Counted from the stretch's first letter, positions 8,666 through 16,614 are shown. The stretch is DNA of 64,000 bases from an uncultured Lachnospiraceae bacterium (GCA_959022495.1 CAUEYX010000003.1:166289-230288); one strand, 5' to 3'. Notes: generated by a model not told the origin, from the sequence alone. Program-made: numbers and translations.

Positions 8666-9619
8666 ATGAATTACAGGGAATTTACAGACGCAGTGGAAAA
8701 GGAAATGAATCAGAAGATGACAGGGGGTGTTAAGGTAAGCCTTCATACAGCAGTAAAAAATAATGGAAAAGAACGTGTGGGTGTTCTGATCGAGACACCG
8801 GGCATTAATATCTCTCCCACGATTTACCTGGAAGAATACTATGAAAGTTATCGGAAGGGCAGGAAGTTTGCGCAGATTGTGGATGAGATTATCAATTTTT
8901 ACAACAGTATTAAAAAAGATCAATCATGGGACTGCGAAGGACTGCGAAATTATGAAAATGTCAGGGAGCGGGTTGTTTTCAAGCTGGTGAATACGGCGAA
9001 GAACCGGAAGTTTTTAAACACAGTGCCTCACCGTACATTTATGGATCTCTCCATTGTATTCTACGTGCTGCTTGGGGCAGCTGATAATGGGACCGCGGCA
9101 TTGGCTGTGTCCGACAGTCATGCGGAGCAGTGGAAAGTCTGTGCGGATGCTCTCTGGACGGATGCGGTGCGCAATGTCAGGAAACTTCTGCCGGCAGAGT
9201 TTGTCACTATGAATTATGCGCTTAAGCAGATGCTGAGAGAACACGCGGGACAGGAAGCGCCTGAGGAGAGGGAAAATCTGCTCCTGGAGCATGCAGGGGA
9301 GAGGGACAACATGTATATCCTTTCCAACAGCCTCAGAAGCTATGGGGCGGCATGTATGGCATACCCGCATATCCTTGAGATGATCGGGGAGATTCTTCGG
9401 ACAGATTACTATGTTCTTCCGAGCAGTGTACATGAGGTGATTATTGTGCCGTATTCTGCGGGGCTTGACAGCAGGGAGCTGGATGAGATGGTGCAGGAGA
9501 TCAATATCACTCAGGTGGCGGAAGAAGAAGTTCTGAGCAGCCATGCGTATCTGTATCAGAGAAGTACAGGCACGCTCTGCAGCGGAAATAGGAAGCAGGC
9601 GGGGAGGGTGACAGGATGA
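8666..9619 (+). CDS. DUF5688 family protein
   Basis: A 317-residue predicted cytosolic protein with no signal peptide or membrane segment. The N-terminus (YREFTDAVEKEMNQKM), the central AQIVDEIINFYNS and the region VFKLVNTAKNRKFLNTVPHR resemble the DUF5688 family common in Lachnospiraceae; its biochemical function is unknown. The C-terminal part contains VHEVIIVPYSAGLDSRELDEMV, which also fits that family. The start ATG has a strong site (AAGGAAGGAGAAGA). Its stop overlaps the ATG of the following adhesin gene (ATGA), so the two are translationally coupled, which suggests linked expression. Family recognition is by eye and fairly confident; no role is proposed. Confidence 0.8.
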   Translation: MNYREFTDAVEKEMNQKMTGGVKVSLHTAVKNNGKERVGVLIETPGINISPTIYLEEYYESYRKGRKFAQIVDEIINFYNSIKKDQSWDCEGLRNYENVRERVVFKLVNTAKNRKFLNTVPHRTFMDLSIVFYVLLGAADNGTAALAVSDSHAEQWKVCADALWTDAVRNVRKLLPAEFVTMNYALKQMLREHAGQEAPEERENLLLEHAGERDNMYILSNSLRSYGAACMAYPHILEMIGEILRTDYYVLPSSVHEVIIVPYSAGLDSRELDEMVQEINITQVAEEEVLSSHAYLYQRSTGTLCSGNRKQAGRVTG

Positions 9620-12600
9620 AGAGACTGACGAAGAGAAGTGGGACAGCTTTTATTGTGGCCGCGTTGTTTTTTTATCTGCTGTTAAGGACCGTGTATCCTG
9701 CGGACGCGGCCGGCGCGGGTGAGACTGTGGAACTGACCGTGGGCAGAAAGATTTATTATGGGACATACGCCACGAATTATTTTGATGTGGGCGGAAAAGC
9801 GGCTTACTGCCTTGAACCGCTCAAGGATACGCCGGGCTCCGGACGCTATTCGGTACAGCCCCTGGAGAGAGGTTCGGTGAGAAAAGGGCTCTACTACGCG
9901 TACGGCGGGCCGGGATATTCCGTGTACCGGGAACGCTTCGGAAGTTTCGGGACCGGGGGAGGAGACAGACAGGATGAAGAATATTGGATGAGCCATTGTA
10001 TTCTGTCCTATCTCTATCTGGGAAATGACTCTGCATTTACGGGTCTTGGCAGCAGTACCATAAAGGCTCTGAAGGAGGACGCGGAACAGATCTTAAGCCT
10101 GCCGGAACCGCCGGAAGCATTTTACGCGTTTTTGTTCAACATAGGCGGGAAGGGACAGGTGATGGGAGGAAGCGGAAACGACAGGACGGGAGGACTTCGG
10201 ATCGTGAAACGTTCGAACCGGCCGGAGTGGACTGCTGACAATCCATGCTATTCTCTGGAAGGCGCGGTGTTCGGGGTATACAGGCAGGGAGAGGCGGAGC
10301 CTGCATGGACTGTGACTACAGACGTGAATGGATGCGGTGAAATATCGGACATCCCAATTGGCACATACGAGATCGCGGAGCTGGAAAGCCCCAGGGGATT
10401 CGCGGGCAGCAGACAGCGGCAGGAGATCCGTGTGGAGGAAGGGACTCCATATGTGTACCAGTTCGTGAATCAGGCACAGTATTATCCGATGCAGATGCTG
10501 CTGAGTAAGGCAGACGCGGAAACCGGCCTGGGGGAGCCTCAGCGGGCGGCATCTTTTGAAGGGGCGGAATTCACAGTGAATTATTATGCAGGGCACTATG
10601 ATTCTGTGCCGGAGGGCCCAGGGACCGTCCCGGAGCGGACATGGACACTGCGGACCAATGCCAGAGGCGAACTTTGGTTTACAGAAGAATGCAGAGTCAG
10701 CGGCGATGAATTTTATCAAAATGATGCCGGTGAGAATGTGCTTCCGCTTGGGACGGTCACCGTCCAGGAGGTGAAAGCCCCGGAAGGATACCTGCTCAAT
10801 GATACGGTCTATGTAGAAAAAGTTCAGGCGCAGGGGAGCGGGGAGACGGACACCATCTATCATCTGCCGGAAGTACCGGAGCAGGTGATACGTGGAGATC
10901 TCCAGATCGTGAAGTTCGGGGAGGACGAGAATGAAGAGGAAGACCAGAAGACATCCCTTGAGGGGATTGTTTTTACCGTGACTTCAAAGACAACAGGAGA
11001 GCAGATTCAGATTGTGACAGACGAAAACGGATATGCCTCTACAGAGGGAGTGGAAGAGGGAAAAGGCGGTCTGATCTTTGACACGTATTTGGTGAGCGAA
11101 GAAAACGCGCCGGAAGGATTCGTGGCTGTGGACGACTTTGAGATTACTATATCCGAAGAGGGACAGAGGCTCTCCTATATTCTTGAGGATAAGCGGGTAT
11201 TTTCACCGGTGCGCCTGGTAAAGAAAGACGCGGACAGCGGCGAGGTGATTCCCGCCGCGGGGACGGAGTTCCAGCTGTTGGATGAGGAGAGAAATCCCAT
11301 TTCCATGAATGTACATTATCCACAGGAGACAGTACACAGTACGTTTCAGACAGATGAAAGCGGAAGTTTTATCCTGCCGGAAAGGCTGAGTGCGGGGATC
11401 TACTATTTCCAGGAGATACAGGCACCGGAGGGTTATGTAATCAGCAGAGAACCGGTCAGGTTCGAAATCACCGAGGACCATGAATGGGGCGACCCGTTCG
11501 TGATAGAATTTACCGACAGGCCGGTCATGGGACAGATCTGCATTAAAAAGACAGACAGCGTGACAGGGCAGGGCGTTGGCGGCGCCAAATTCGAAATATG
11601 GACAAAGGAAGACATCCTGACCCCTGCGGGAAATATCCGTATGCCTGCCGGAAGCCTGGCGGGGGTGATCGTTACCGGGGAGGATGGCAGCGGGCGCTTG
11701 GACAGCCTGTACCTCGGGAAATACGAGATCCGCGAGATCGAACAGCCGCCGGGATATGTGCTCGCTGAAGAGGGCTGTGAGGTGGAATTACAATATAAAG
11801 ACCAGGAAACCGAGCTTGTGACTGTAAATCTGGAGCTTCCAAACCAGCCTACAGAGGTAATCCTGCGCAAGACGGAGGAAGGTACGGAAAATGAACTGGA
11901 GGGAGTAGAATTCTCTGTCTGGACAAAAACTGAGACAGGGGATGCGGCAGATGAAAAGCGCTGTGTGACGGACGAAGAAGGACGGATTGTGCTGAGATAT
12001 CTCACACCAGGTACATACTGTGTCCGGGAAACAGAGCCCCTTCCCGGCTACCTGGGACATGATGCGGTGTGGGAATTTACAGTTGATACAACCGGGAGGA
12101 TTGACGGGGAAGACCGCATGGAATATAAGATCGAAAATCAGAAAACCCGGATCAGCGGTACGCGCGCCCTGTGGAAAGAAAGTGGGACAAAGGAGATCTA
12201 TGCCGGGGAAGACCAAGTGATTGTAGATACGGTGAGTCTTGAGAATCTGAAAGCAGGGCAGGAATATATACTCAGGGGCGTGCTGGCAGACGCTGATACA
12301 GGGGAACCGCTTGAGAAAGATTTCAGCCCCGCGCCCATAGAGAAGAGATTCACAGCAGAAAGCGCGTCCCAGGATATTCGGATGGAATTTACACTGGATT
12401 CTGCCCGGGTTGAGGAGAAGAGAATCGTAGTATTTGAATCGCTCTACATTGGGGATATTCTGATCTTTACCCACAGTGATCCGGACGACGGAGAGCAGAC
12501 CGTTTCAATCATGGCAAGACCAGAGACTGCTGCCCCCACGGGGGATTCCCCGGAAAACGGATATGCCGCGGCTGTATCTGCGGCAGTCTTGTCCTTGGGA

Positions 12601-12669
12601 GCTTGCTTTTTTATCTGTTTCAGGAAATCAGGGAAAAGAAGGCGGAAAAAACAGTCGAAAGTCAGCTGA
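9616..12669 (+). CDS. SpaA/Cna-B repeat surface adhesin with thioester-like N-terminal domain
   Basis: A 1017-residue surface protein. It begins with a signal peptide (about 1-32). An N-terminal domain (about 35-190) contains AAYCLEPLKDTPGSG and WMSHCILSYLYLG and resembles thioester adhesion domains, but no TQxA motif is seen. Six SpaA-type beta domains follow, each opening with a lysine-bearing strand (for example RIVKRS, LLSKADAETG, QIVKFG, RLVKKDADSG, CIKKTDSVTG, ILRKTEEG) and ending in E-x-x-x-P-x-G-Y/F; these lysines and glutamates often form isopeptide bonds. About 845-970 is a VaFE-type domain (VVFESLYIGD). The C-terminus has AAPTGD, a hydrophobic segment and a basic tail: a sorting signal lacking the LP of LPXTG. 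It probably decorates the cell wall and binds host or matrix ligands (inference). Coupled by ATGA overlap to the DUF5688 gene. Confidence 0.9.
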   Translation: MKRLTKRSGTAFIVAALFFYLLLRTVYPADAAGAGETVELTVGRKIYYGTYATNYFDVGGKAAYCLEPLKDTPGSGRYSVQPLERGSVRKGLYYAYGGPGYSVYRERFGSFGTGGGDRQDEEYWMSHCILSYLYLGNDSAFTGLGSSTIKALKEDAEQILSLPEPPEAFYAFLFNIGGKGQVMGGSGNDRTGGLRIVKRSNRPEWTADNPCYSLEGAVFGVYRQGEAEPAWTVTTDVNGCGEISDIPIGTYEIAELESPRGFAGSRQRQEIRVEEGTPYVYQFVNQAQYYPMQMLLSKADAETGLGEPQRAASFEGAEFTVNYYAGHYDSVPEGPGTVPERTWTLRTNARGELWFTEECRVSGDEFYQNDAGENVLPLGTVTVQEVKAPEGYLLNDTVYVEKVQAQGSGETDTIYHLPEVPEQVIRGDLQIVKFGEDENEEEDQKTSLEGIVFTVTSKTTGEQIQIVTDENGYASTEGVEEGKGGLIFDTYLVSEENAPEGFVAVDDFEITISEEGQRLSYILEDKRVFSPVRLVKKDADSGEVIPAAGTEFQLLDEERNPISMNVHYPQETVHSTFQTDESGSFILPERLSAGIYYFQEIQAPEGYVISREPVRFEITEDHEWGDPFVIEFTDRPVMGQICIKKTDSVTGQGVGGAKFEIWTKEDILTPAGNIRMPAGSLAGVIVTGEDGSGRLDSLYLGKYEIREIEQPPGYVLAEEGCEVELQYKDQETELVTVNLELPNQPTEVILRKTEEGTENELEGVEFSVWTKTETGDAADEKRCVTDEEGRIVLRYLTPGTYCVRETEPLPGYLGHDAVWEFTVDTTGRIDGEDRMEYKIENQKTRISGTRALWKESGTKEIYAGEDQVIVDTVSLENLKAGQEYILRGVLADADTGEPLEKDFSPAPIEKRFTAESASQDIRMEFTLDSARVEEKRIVVFESLYIGDILIFTHSDPDDGEQTVSIMARPETAAPTGDSPENGYAAAVSAAVLSLGACFFICFRKSGKRRRKKQSKVS

Positions 12670-12718
12670 TCAAACGGGATAAGGCAGAATAAGATAGGGA
12701 AGAACGGCAATAAAATGC

Positions 12719-12747
12719 TTTACTTTTGAATCGATTTGTGCTAGGAT
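12719..12747 (+). promoter_or_regulatory. Probable promoter of the tRNA-Arg gene
   Basis: TTTACT (12719-12724), a 17-base spacer and TAGGAT (12742-12747), with TG one base before the -10. The transcript would begin near 12754, at the left arm of a 12-bp hairpin. Confidence 0.5.
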
Positions 12748-12755
12748 AATTAAGG

Positions 12756-12786
12756 CTGTTCAAGAAAGAGAATTTTTCTTGAACAG
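12756..12786 (+). promoter_or_regulatory. Leader hairpin before tRNA-Arg
   Basis: CTGTTCAAGAAA (12756-12767) pairs perfectly over 12 bp with TTTCTTGAACAG (12775-12786); loop of seven bases. It ends eight bases before the tRNA. It has no T run after it, so it is more likely a processing or stability structure in the pre-tRNA, or a remnant terminator, than a working terminator. Confidence 0.5.
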
Positions 12787-12794
12787 ACCGGAAT

Positions 12795-12866
12795 GCGTCT
12801 GTAGCTCAGTGGATAGAGCAATGCCCTCCGGAGGCATGTGCGACGGTTCGACTCCGTTCAGACGCT
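12795..12866 (+). tRNA. tRNA-Arg (anticodon CCG)
   Basis: A full cloverleaf of 72 bases: acceptor GCGTCTG pairing with CAGACGC, D arm GCTC/GAGC, anticodon stem ATGCC/GGCAT with loop CTCCGGA (anticodon CCG), a four-base variable region and T arm GACGG/CCGTT with loop TTCGACT. CCA is not encoded. The base after the acceptor is T, which is unusual as an arginine discriminator, so the exact 3' end could be checked. It reads CGG codons. It has its own promoter and terminator. Confidence 0.96.
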
Positions 12867-12867
12867 G

Positions 12868-12899
12868 AAAAAAGGAACTGCGCAGGCAGTTCCTTTTTT
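12868..12899. terminator. Bidirectional terminator between tRNA-Arg and the ABC operon
   Basis: AAAAAAGGAACTG (12868-12880) pairs perfectly with CAGTTCCTTTTTT (12887-12899), a 13-bp stem with a six-base loop. The A and T tracts on either side let it end both the tRNA transcript (+) and the convergent ABC operon (-). Confidence 0.9.
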
Positions 12900-12947
12900 G
12901 CGTCTTGAAAGCATTTTAAATACCTTTTATCTCCATAAACTATTTTA

Positions 12948-13739
12948 TCAAATCAGGCTGAGCTTATTCTTCATCATATAGTGAACAGCCGCATACTGGG
13001 CGATGCTCAGAGTTAAGGAAAATACAATGTTCGGAACCAGCATATAGAACATGTTGTCCGCTGCGGTTCCTGCTTTCGAACCATAGAAGTTAAACAGACC
13101 AAATGCCGCCATGATGATAAACGTGGCAATCTGAATGACAAAGCTGGTGATAAAATATATGGCAATGGCACCCAGCACACGATGTCCCGGGAACAGCTGC
13201 CCCATACAGATACTGAAATAGATCATCAGTATGCTGCTGATACACCCGATTACACTAAACAGCAGAATATAAAGTGAAAAAGAGGTGATTGACATGCCAA
13301 GTTCTTCTGTGACTTCGGAAGCGATGGAGGCATAAGCTTCTGCCACATTCCTGCCGGTTACCAGGATAAGGAGTCCCGCGGAAATGACGCAGATGTCGAT
13401 CACCATAAAGAGGTACCCGGAGATCAGCTTCGCCCAGAGGTGTTTGACAGCAGAGACAGGAAGTGTCCAGCTCAAATAGCCCTCCCGTCCGAAAAGGTTC
13501 CGGTAGAACCGGAATGTGATCAGCAGGAGTGTACAGAAACTAAGCGCTGTCACCAGAAAAACGCCGAGGGTGAACACGATTGTAATGGGGGCTAAAAGGG
13601 TTTTTGCCGGAGCTCCAAAATCCAGCCGGTTCATGAAAAAAATCCGTCCGGCGCCGCACAGCAGCAGGAAGATAACATGGAGCAGGACAAATATTTTTCC
13701 CGATGACTTTAAGTCATATTTAATCAGTTTACCTAGCAT
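12948..13739 (-). CDS. ABC transporter permease (ABC-2 like)
   Basis: A 263-residue membrane protein with about six hydrophobic segments (for example FVLLHVIFLLLCGAGRIFF, VFTLGVFLVTALSFCTLLL, LFMVIDICVISAGLLILV, LYILLFSVIGCISSILMIYF and ATFIIMAAFGLFNF). It starts MLGKLIKYDLKSSGKIF, the usual amphipathic start of ABC-2 type permeases. It is the last gene of a three-gene operon (GntR, ATPase, permease), overlapping the ATPase gene by seven bases. In the YtrA-type arrangement such transporters often respond to cell-wall-active compounds, but the substrate here cannot be told. It ends convergently against tRNA-Arg with a shared terminator. Confidence 0.85.
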   Translation of the reverse strand: MLGKLIKYDLKSSGKIFVLLHVIFLLLCGAGRIFFMNRLDFGAPAKTLLAPITIVFTLGVFLVTALSFCTLLLITFRFYRNLFGREGYLSWTLPVSAVKHLWAKLISGYLFMVIDICVISAGLLILVTGRNVAEAYASIASEVTEELGMSITSFSLYILLFSVIGCISSILMIYFSICMGQLFPGHRVLGAIAIYFITSFVIQIATFIIMAAFGLFNFYGSKAGTAADNMFYMLVPNIVFSLTLSIAQYAAVHYMMKNKLSLI

Positions 13740-14431
13740 TTGAATACCTCCCGGAATAAAGCATCCACTGATTTCCCATACTGTGTCCTGATCTCGTCCA
13801 CAGAGGCATTGAGCGCGAGCTGGCCGCCTTTTAAGAAAATGACCCGGTCAAGGACATTCTCAATATCAGAGATCAGATGTGTGGACACAAGTACTGTGGC
13901 GTTTTCATCATAATTTGTGAGGATCGTGCGAAGGATATATTCCCTGGCTGCCGGGTCCACTCCCCCGATCGGCTCGTCCAGGATATAGAGATCCGCGACT
14001 CTGCTCATGACAAGTACAAGCTGGACTTTTTCTTTCGTCCCTTTTGAGAGGGAAGACAGGCGGGACTGCCTGTCGATCTCAAGGGAGTCCAGCATCCCGG
14101 AGGCGCGCTCCATGCTGAAATTGTCATAAAAGGCTTCATAATATGACAGAATCTCTTTCACCCTCATATGTTCGTTTAAAAAACTGCGGTCAGGAAGGTA
14201 GGACACGATCTTCTTTGTATCCGCGCATGGGGAAAGACCGTTAATCATAATGTGGCCGTCTGTGGGCACAAGCAGACCGTTGGCAAGTTTGATCAGCGTC
14301 GTCTTGCCGCTCCCGTTGGGCCCGAGAAGACCGGCGATCTGCCCGCGCTCAAGAGACAGGGTCAGATCAGAAAGCGCGTAAAAGTTCCCGTATTTTTTCG
14401 TTAGTCTCTGACATTCAAGAATCGGCCTCAT
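13733..14431 (-). CDS. ABC transporter ATP-binding protein
   Basis: A 232-residue ATPase that powers the adjacent permease. Visible motifs: Walker A GLLGPNGSGKTTLIKL (about residues 34-49), signature LSKGTKEKVQLVL (a degenerate LSGGQ), Walker B ADLYILDEPIGGVDP, and the switch histidine in VLVSTHLISD. It overlaps the GntR gene upstream by 17 bases and the permease gene downstream by seven, so the three are translated together. The family is typical of YtrB/BcrA-like transporters for drugs, peptides or wall precursors; the substrate is unknown. Confidence 0.95.
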   Translation of the reverse strand: MRPILECQRLTKKYGNFYALSDLTLSLERGQIAGLLGPNGSGKTTLIKLANGLLVPTDGHIMINGLSPCADTKKIVSYLPDRSFLNEHMRVKEILSYYEAFYDNFSMERASGMLDSLEIDRQSRLSSLSKGTKEKVQLVLVMSRVADLYILDEPIGGVDPAAREYILRTILTNYDENATVLVSTHLISDIENVLDRVIFLKGGQLALNASVDEIRTQYGKSVDALFREVFKC

Positions 14432-14798
14432 TGTTTTCCCCTCCTAAAGCTGTCTTTATCATATCCAGTGTCTCTCTGCTGTTAAATCCCAGATGGCGCA
14501 TCTGCTCTAAAAAGCTGTCCATATACCCTTCTGCCAGTTCGCTTCTTGTTTTTTTCAGCAGGGCTTCGTCATCTGTGATAAAGCGTCCGCTTGTCCTGTG
14601 AGAATACACCAGCCCGCTGTGCTCCAGTTCGGAGAGTGCCTTCTGCATGGTGTTTGGATTCACTGCGGCATCCAGGGCAAGGTCACGGACGGAAGGGAGC
14701 TTCTCTCCCGGACGATAGACACCGGAGATGATGTCGTGTTGGATCCGCTCCATCAATTGAAGATAAATAGGGCGGCTGTCGTCTAAATTCCACGGCAT
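14415..14798 (-). CDS. GntR family regulator, YtrA type
   Basis: A 127-residue repressor with an N-terminal winged helix (about 10-75: PIYLQLMERIQHDIISGVY, PGEKLPSVRDLALDAAVNPNTMQKALSEL) and a short C-terminal helical dimerisation region (about 80-120), the small-effector-domain layout of the YtrA subfamily. First gene of the GntR-ABC operon. A perfect 20-bp palindrome just downstream of the -10 of its promoter is the likely operator, giving autorepression. The leader also carries two strong hairpins. The ATG has only a modest ribosome site (GTGAGATG). Confidence 0.93.
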   Translation of the reverse strand: MPWNLDDSRPIYLQLMERIQHDIISGVYRPGEKLPSVRDLALDAAVNPNTMQKALSELEHSGLVYSHRTSGRFITDDEALLKKTRSELAEGYMDSFLEQMRHLGFNSRETLDMIKTALGGENNEADS

Positions 14799-14824
14799 TC
14801 GATCATCTCACTTTCTGTTTTAAA

Positions 14825-14845
14825 GGGACCGCCTGCGGCGGTCCC
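14825..14845 (-). promoter_or_regulatory. Leader hairpin 2 of the GntR operon
   Basis: GGGACCGCC (14825-14833) and GGCGGTCCC (14837-14845) form a perfect 9-bp stem with a three-base loop. It lies in the untranslated leader, 27 bases before the GntR start. On the transcript it is followed by TTTAAAA, which is too weak for a sure terminator. Confidence 0.6.
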
Positions 14846-14847
14846 TT

Positions 14848-14875
14848 ACAGGGCGCGGGATATCCCGCGCCCTGT
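14848..14875 (-). repeat. Perfect 28-base palindrome in the GntR operon leader
   Basis: Bases 14848-14861 (ACAGGGCGCGGGAT) are the exact reverse complement of 14862-14875. It is GC-rich and sits between the operator and the second leader hairpin. As RNA it gives a very stable hairpin; as DNA it could be a protein site or cruciform. Confidence 0.7.
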
Positions 14876-14878
14876 AAC

Positions 14879-14898
14879 TGTATTATCTAGATAATACA
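14879..14898 (-). promoter_or_regulatory. GntR operator palindrome
   Basis: TGTATTATCTAGATAATACA is a perfect 20-bp palindrome. It touches the -10 element and covers the predicted start site of the operon, an ideal place for repression by the GntR protein encoded next to it. Confidence 0.8.
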
Positions 14899-14927
14899 AT
14901 AATATGTTGTTAAACCTAAAATGTCAA
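14899..14927 (-). promoter_or_regulatory. Sigma-A promoter of the GntR-ABC operon
   Basis: On the minus strand a consensus TTGACA (14922-14927) is 17 bases from TATTAT (14899-14904). The start site should fall near 14892, inside the operator palindrome. It overlaps the region just after the nfo stop codon. Confidence 0.85.
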
Positions 14928-14978
14928 GCGCCACGCGGAGATTTTCTTTTTTTATTACTTATTTACTTTGACTGCTTT

Positions 14979-15887
14979 TCACTGCTGTTCGTGATCTTTT
15001 ATAATCTTTTCTTTCAGTGCGGGGTCAAATACGCCCTCTCGCAGCATTTTGATCTCGTACTTATACGGAGCGTAAGACTTTTTCGGATTTACAGGGGAGG
15101 GAACATAAGGCGTTTCCAGTATTTTCGGGATATTCTCAAAATCCGGATGCCGTACAATATAGTTGAGGGCGTCAAAGCCGATCTGCCCGAACCCGATGTT
15201 TTCATGCCGGTCCTTAGCGGCACCGGGGACATTCTTGCTGTCATTGATGTGGAATACTGCAATCTGCTCTTTCCCGATGGTCCGGTCAAATTCCTCTATG
15301 ACATCGTCAAAATGGCGGATAATGTCATAGCCGCTGTCGCTGGTATGGCAGGTGTCAAAACACACTCTCAGTTTCTCGTTATGAGTGACGCCATCGTAGA
15401 TCCGCGCCAGTTCCTCAAAGGACCTGCCGATCTCAGAACCCTTTCCCGCCATTGTCTCAAGTGCGATGAAACAATCGGTATCTGCCCGGAGCACTTCGTT
15501 GAGCCCCTTGATAATCTGCGTTGTTCCGGTATTAACCCCTTCGCCCACATGGGCCCCGGGGTGGAGGATGAGGGTGTGGCTGCGGCAGCTTACCGTACGC
15601 TCGATCTCTTTTGCGAGGAATTCGACAGCAAGAGAAAATGTTTCCGGCTTTACGGCATTCCCCAGATTGATAATGTAAGGCGCGTGTACAATAATCTGGC
15701 TGATTCCGTGCTCCTTCATATAGTCCCAGGCCGGTGCGATATTCAGCTCGCTTATGTCCTTCCTCCTTGTATTCTGGGGCGCGCCTGTATAGAACATAAA
15801 TGTATCCGCTCCGTAAGAGACCGCCTCCTTCGCGGAGCCCAGCAGCATCTCTCTGCCGCTCATGCCCACATGTGAACCTAATATCAT
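14979..15887 (-). CDS. nfo: Endonuclease IV (AP endonuclease)
   Basis: A 302-residue enzyme of base excision repair that cuts the backbone 5' to abasic sites. The zinc-binding barrel is complete: LGSHVGMSG, YTGAPQNTRRK, IIVHAPYIINLGN, LILHPGAHVGEG, LETMAGKGSEIG, VCFDTCHTSDSGYD, HINDSKNVPGAAKDRHENIGFGQIG-like and ETPYVPSP. Length matches other Nfo proteins of Firmicutes (280-300). The ATG at 15887 follows AAAGGAG. The upstream 64 bases separate it from the palindromic element. Single gene, minus strand, opposite in direction to nothing nearby; no clear terminator was seen at its end. Confidence 0.96.
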   Translation of the reverse strand: MILGSHVGMSGREMLLGSAKEAVSYGADTFMFYTGAPQNTRRKDISELNIAPAWDYMKEHGISQIIVHAPYIINLGNAVKPETFSLAVEFLAKEIERTVSCRSHTLILHPGAHVGEGVNTGTTQIIKGLNEVLRADTDCFIALETMAGKGSEIGRSFEELARIYDGVTHNEKLRVCFDTCHTSDSGYDIIRHFDDVIEEFDRTIGKEQIAVFHINDSKNVPGAAKDRHENIGFGQIGFDALNYIVRHPDFENIPKILETPYVPSPVNPKKSYAPYKYEIKMLREGVFDPALKEKIIKDHEQQ

Positions 15888-15950
15888 AATAAAAACTCCT
15901 TTACAAAATAATACCCATTATAAATAAAGAGAAGAGGAAAAACAAGAGAG

Positions 15951-16614
15951 GAAATCTAGATTTGCCGGGGGAGACGATTCTAAATGAATGGGTCCGAAAA
16001 CAGTAAGGATTTTCTGGGACGTATTCGTGGAGAGGGGCGGGGCAGATCAGGTTCCGCTCCATGATTTGGGAAAGATCTAAAAGGAAGGACACACGGCTAA
16101 AAGCAATTGACCGGCGGAAGATTCGGCTTACGCCTCAGGCATCCGCCGGTCAATTAACGCCGCGCGTCCTTCCTTTAAGACTTTCCGGCAAATCATTCCA
16201 AGTCGCCTGCTCCGCCCCGCCCCTCTCCACGAAAGGTACTCGAAATGGGTGCTGTTTTCTGAGCGCATCCGATTAGAAAACGCCTCCCCGCAGACAAATG
16301 CAGGATTTCAAAAGAGGACGAAGGGGAGCGCAATGGGAGACACCAGGAACTGTACCGGTTGCGGAACAGATGGAGTTCCCTTTCACCTTCCGGCTCTGGT
16401 ACAGCTCTTTTTCTCCAGTTACGTTCCCTCCTCATCTTCTCTTGAAATCCTGCATATGTCGGGAAGACGCCTGCTGTCTTGAGTAAATCGAGAAAACAGC
16501 GGAGCCGAAGCCATCCGCACCCCGCGCAGAATACGTCTTCGACACCCCGCTCCGAAGTTTTCGTCCGATTTACCGCTGACCATTACGAGTCTCTCCCCGG
16601 CAAATCCAGATTTC
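15951..16614. repeat. Palindromic repeat element, copy A (complete, two folded modules)
   Basis: A 664-base non-coding block bounded by inverted ends: 15951-15975 (starts GAAATCTAGATTTGCCGGGG) and 16589-16614 (reverse complement starts GAAATCTGGATTTGCCGGGG). Inside are two large imperfect palindromes, one centred near 16130 and one near 16377. The first has a 14-bp perfect core stem (16105-16118 with 16142-16155), then AAGGAAGGAC/GTCCTTCCTT arms, then CGTGGAGAGGGGCGGGGC arms (16027-16044 against 16214-16231). The second pairs ATGCAGGATTTCAA (near 16299) with TTGAAATCCTGCAT (near 16442) and GCTGTTTTCT near 16250 with AGAAAACAGC near 16492. The stop codon of the XRE gene lies at the edge of the right end. 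Related copies: 46414 and 63871. Short open frames inside are not convincing genes. Confidence 0.85.
16105..16155. repeat. Core hairpin of palindromic element A
   Basis: AATTGACCGGCGGA (16105-16118) pairs perfectly with TCCGCCGGTCAATT (16142-16155), with a 23-base loop. The same hairpin in copy B has one pair changed from G-C to A-T on both arms. Confidence 0.85.

Noticed and set aside
14904..15875. Long open frame on the plus strand (323 codons) opposite nfo
   Set aside because: It lies entirely antisense to a clear endonuclease IV gene and has no recognisable domains; it is a shadow of the GC-rich coding sequence.
15951..16614. Insertion sequence or group II intron
   Set aside because: No transposase or reverse transcriptase frame is present and no intron 5' motif was found; kept as an unnamed palindromic element.
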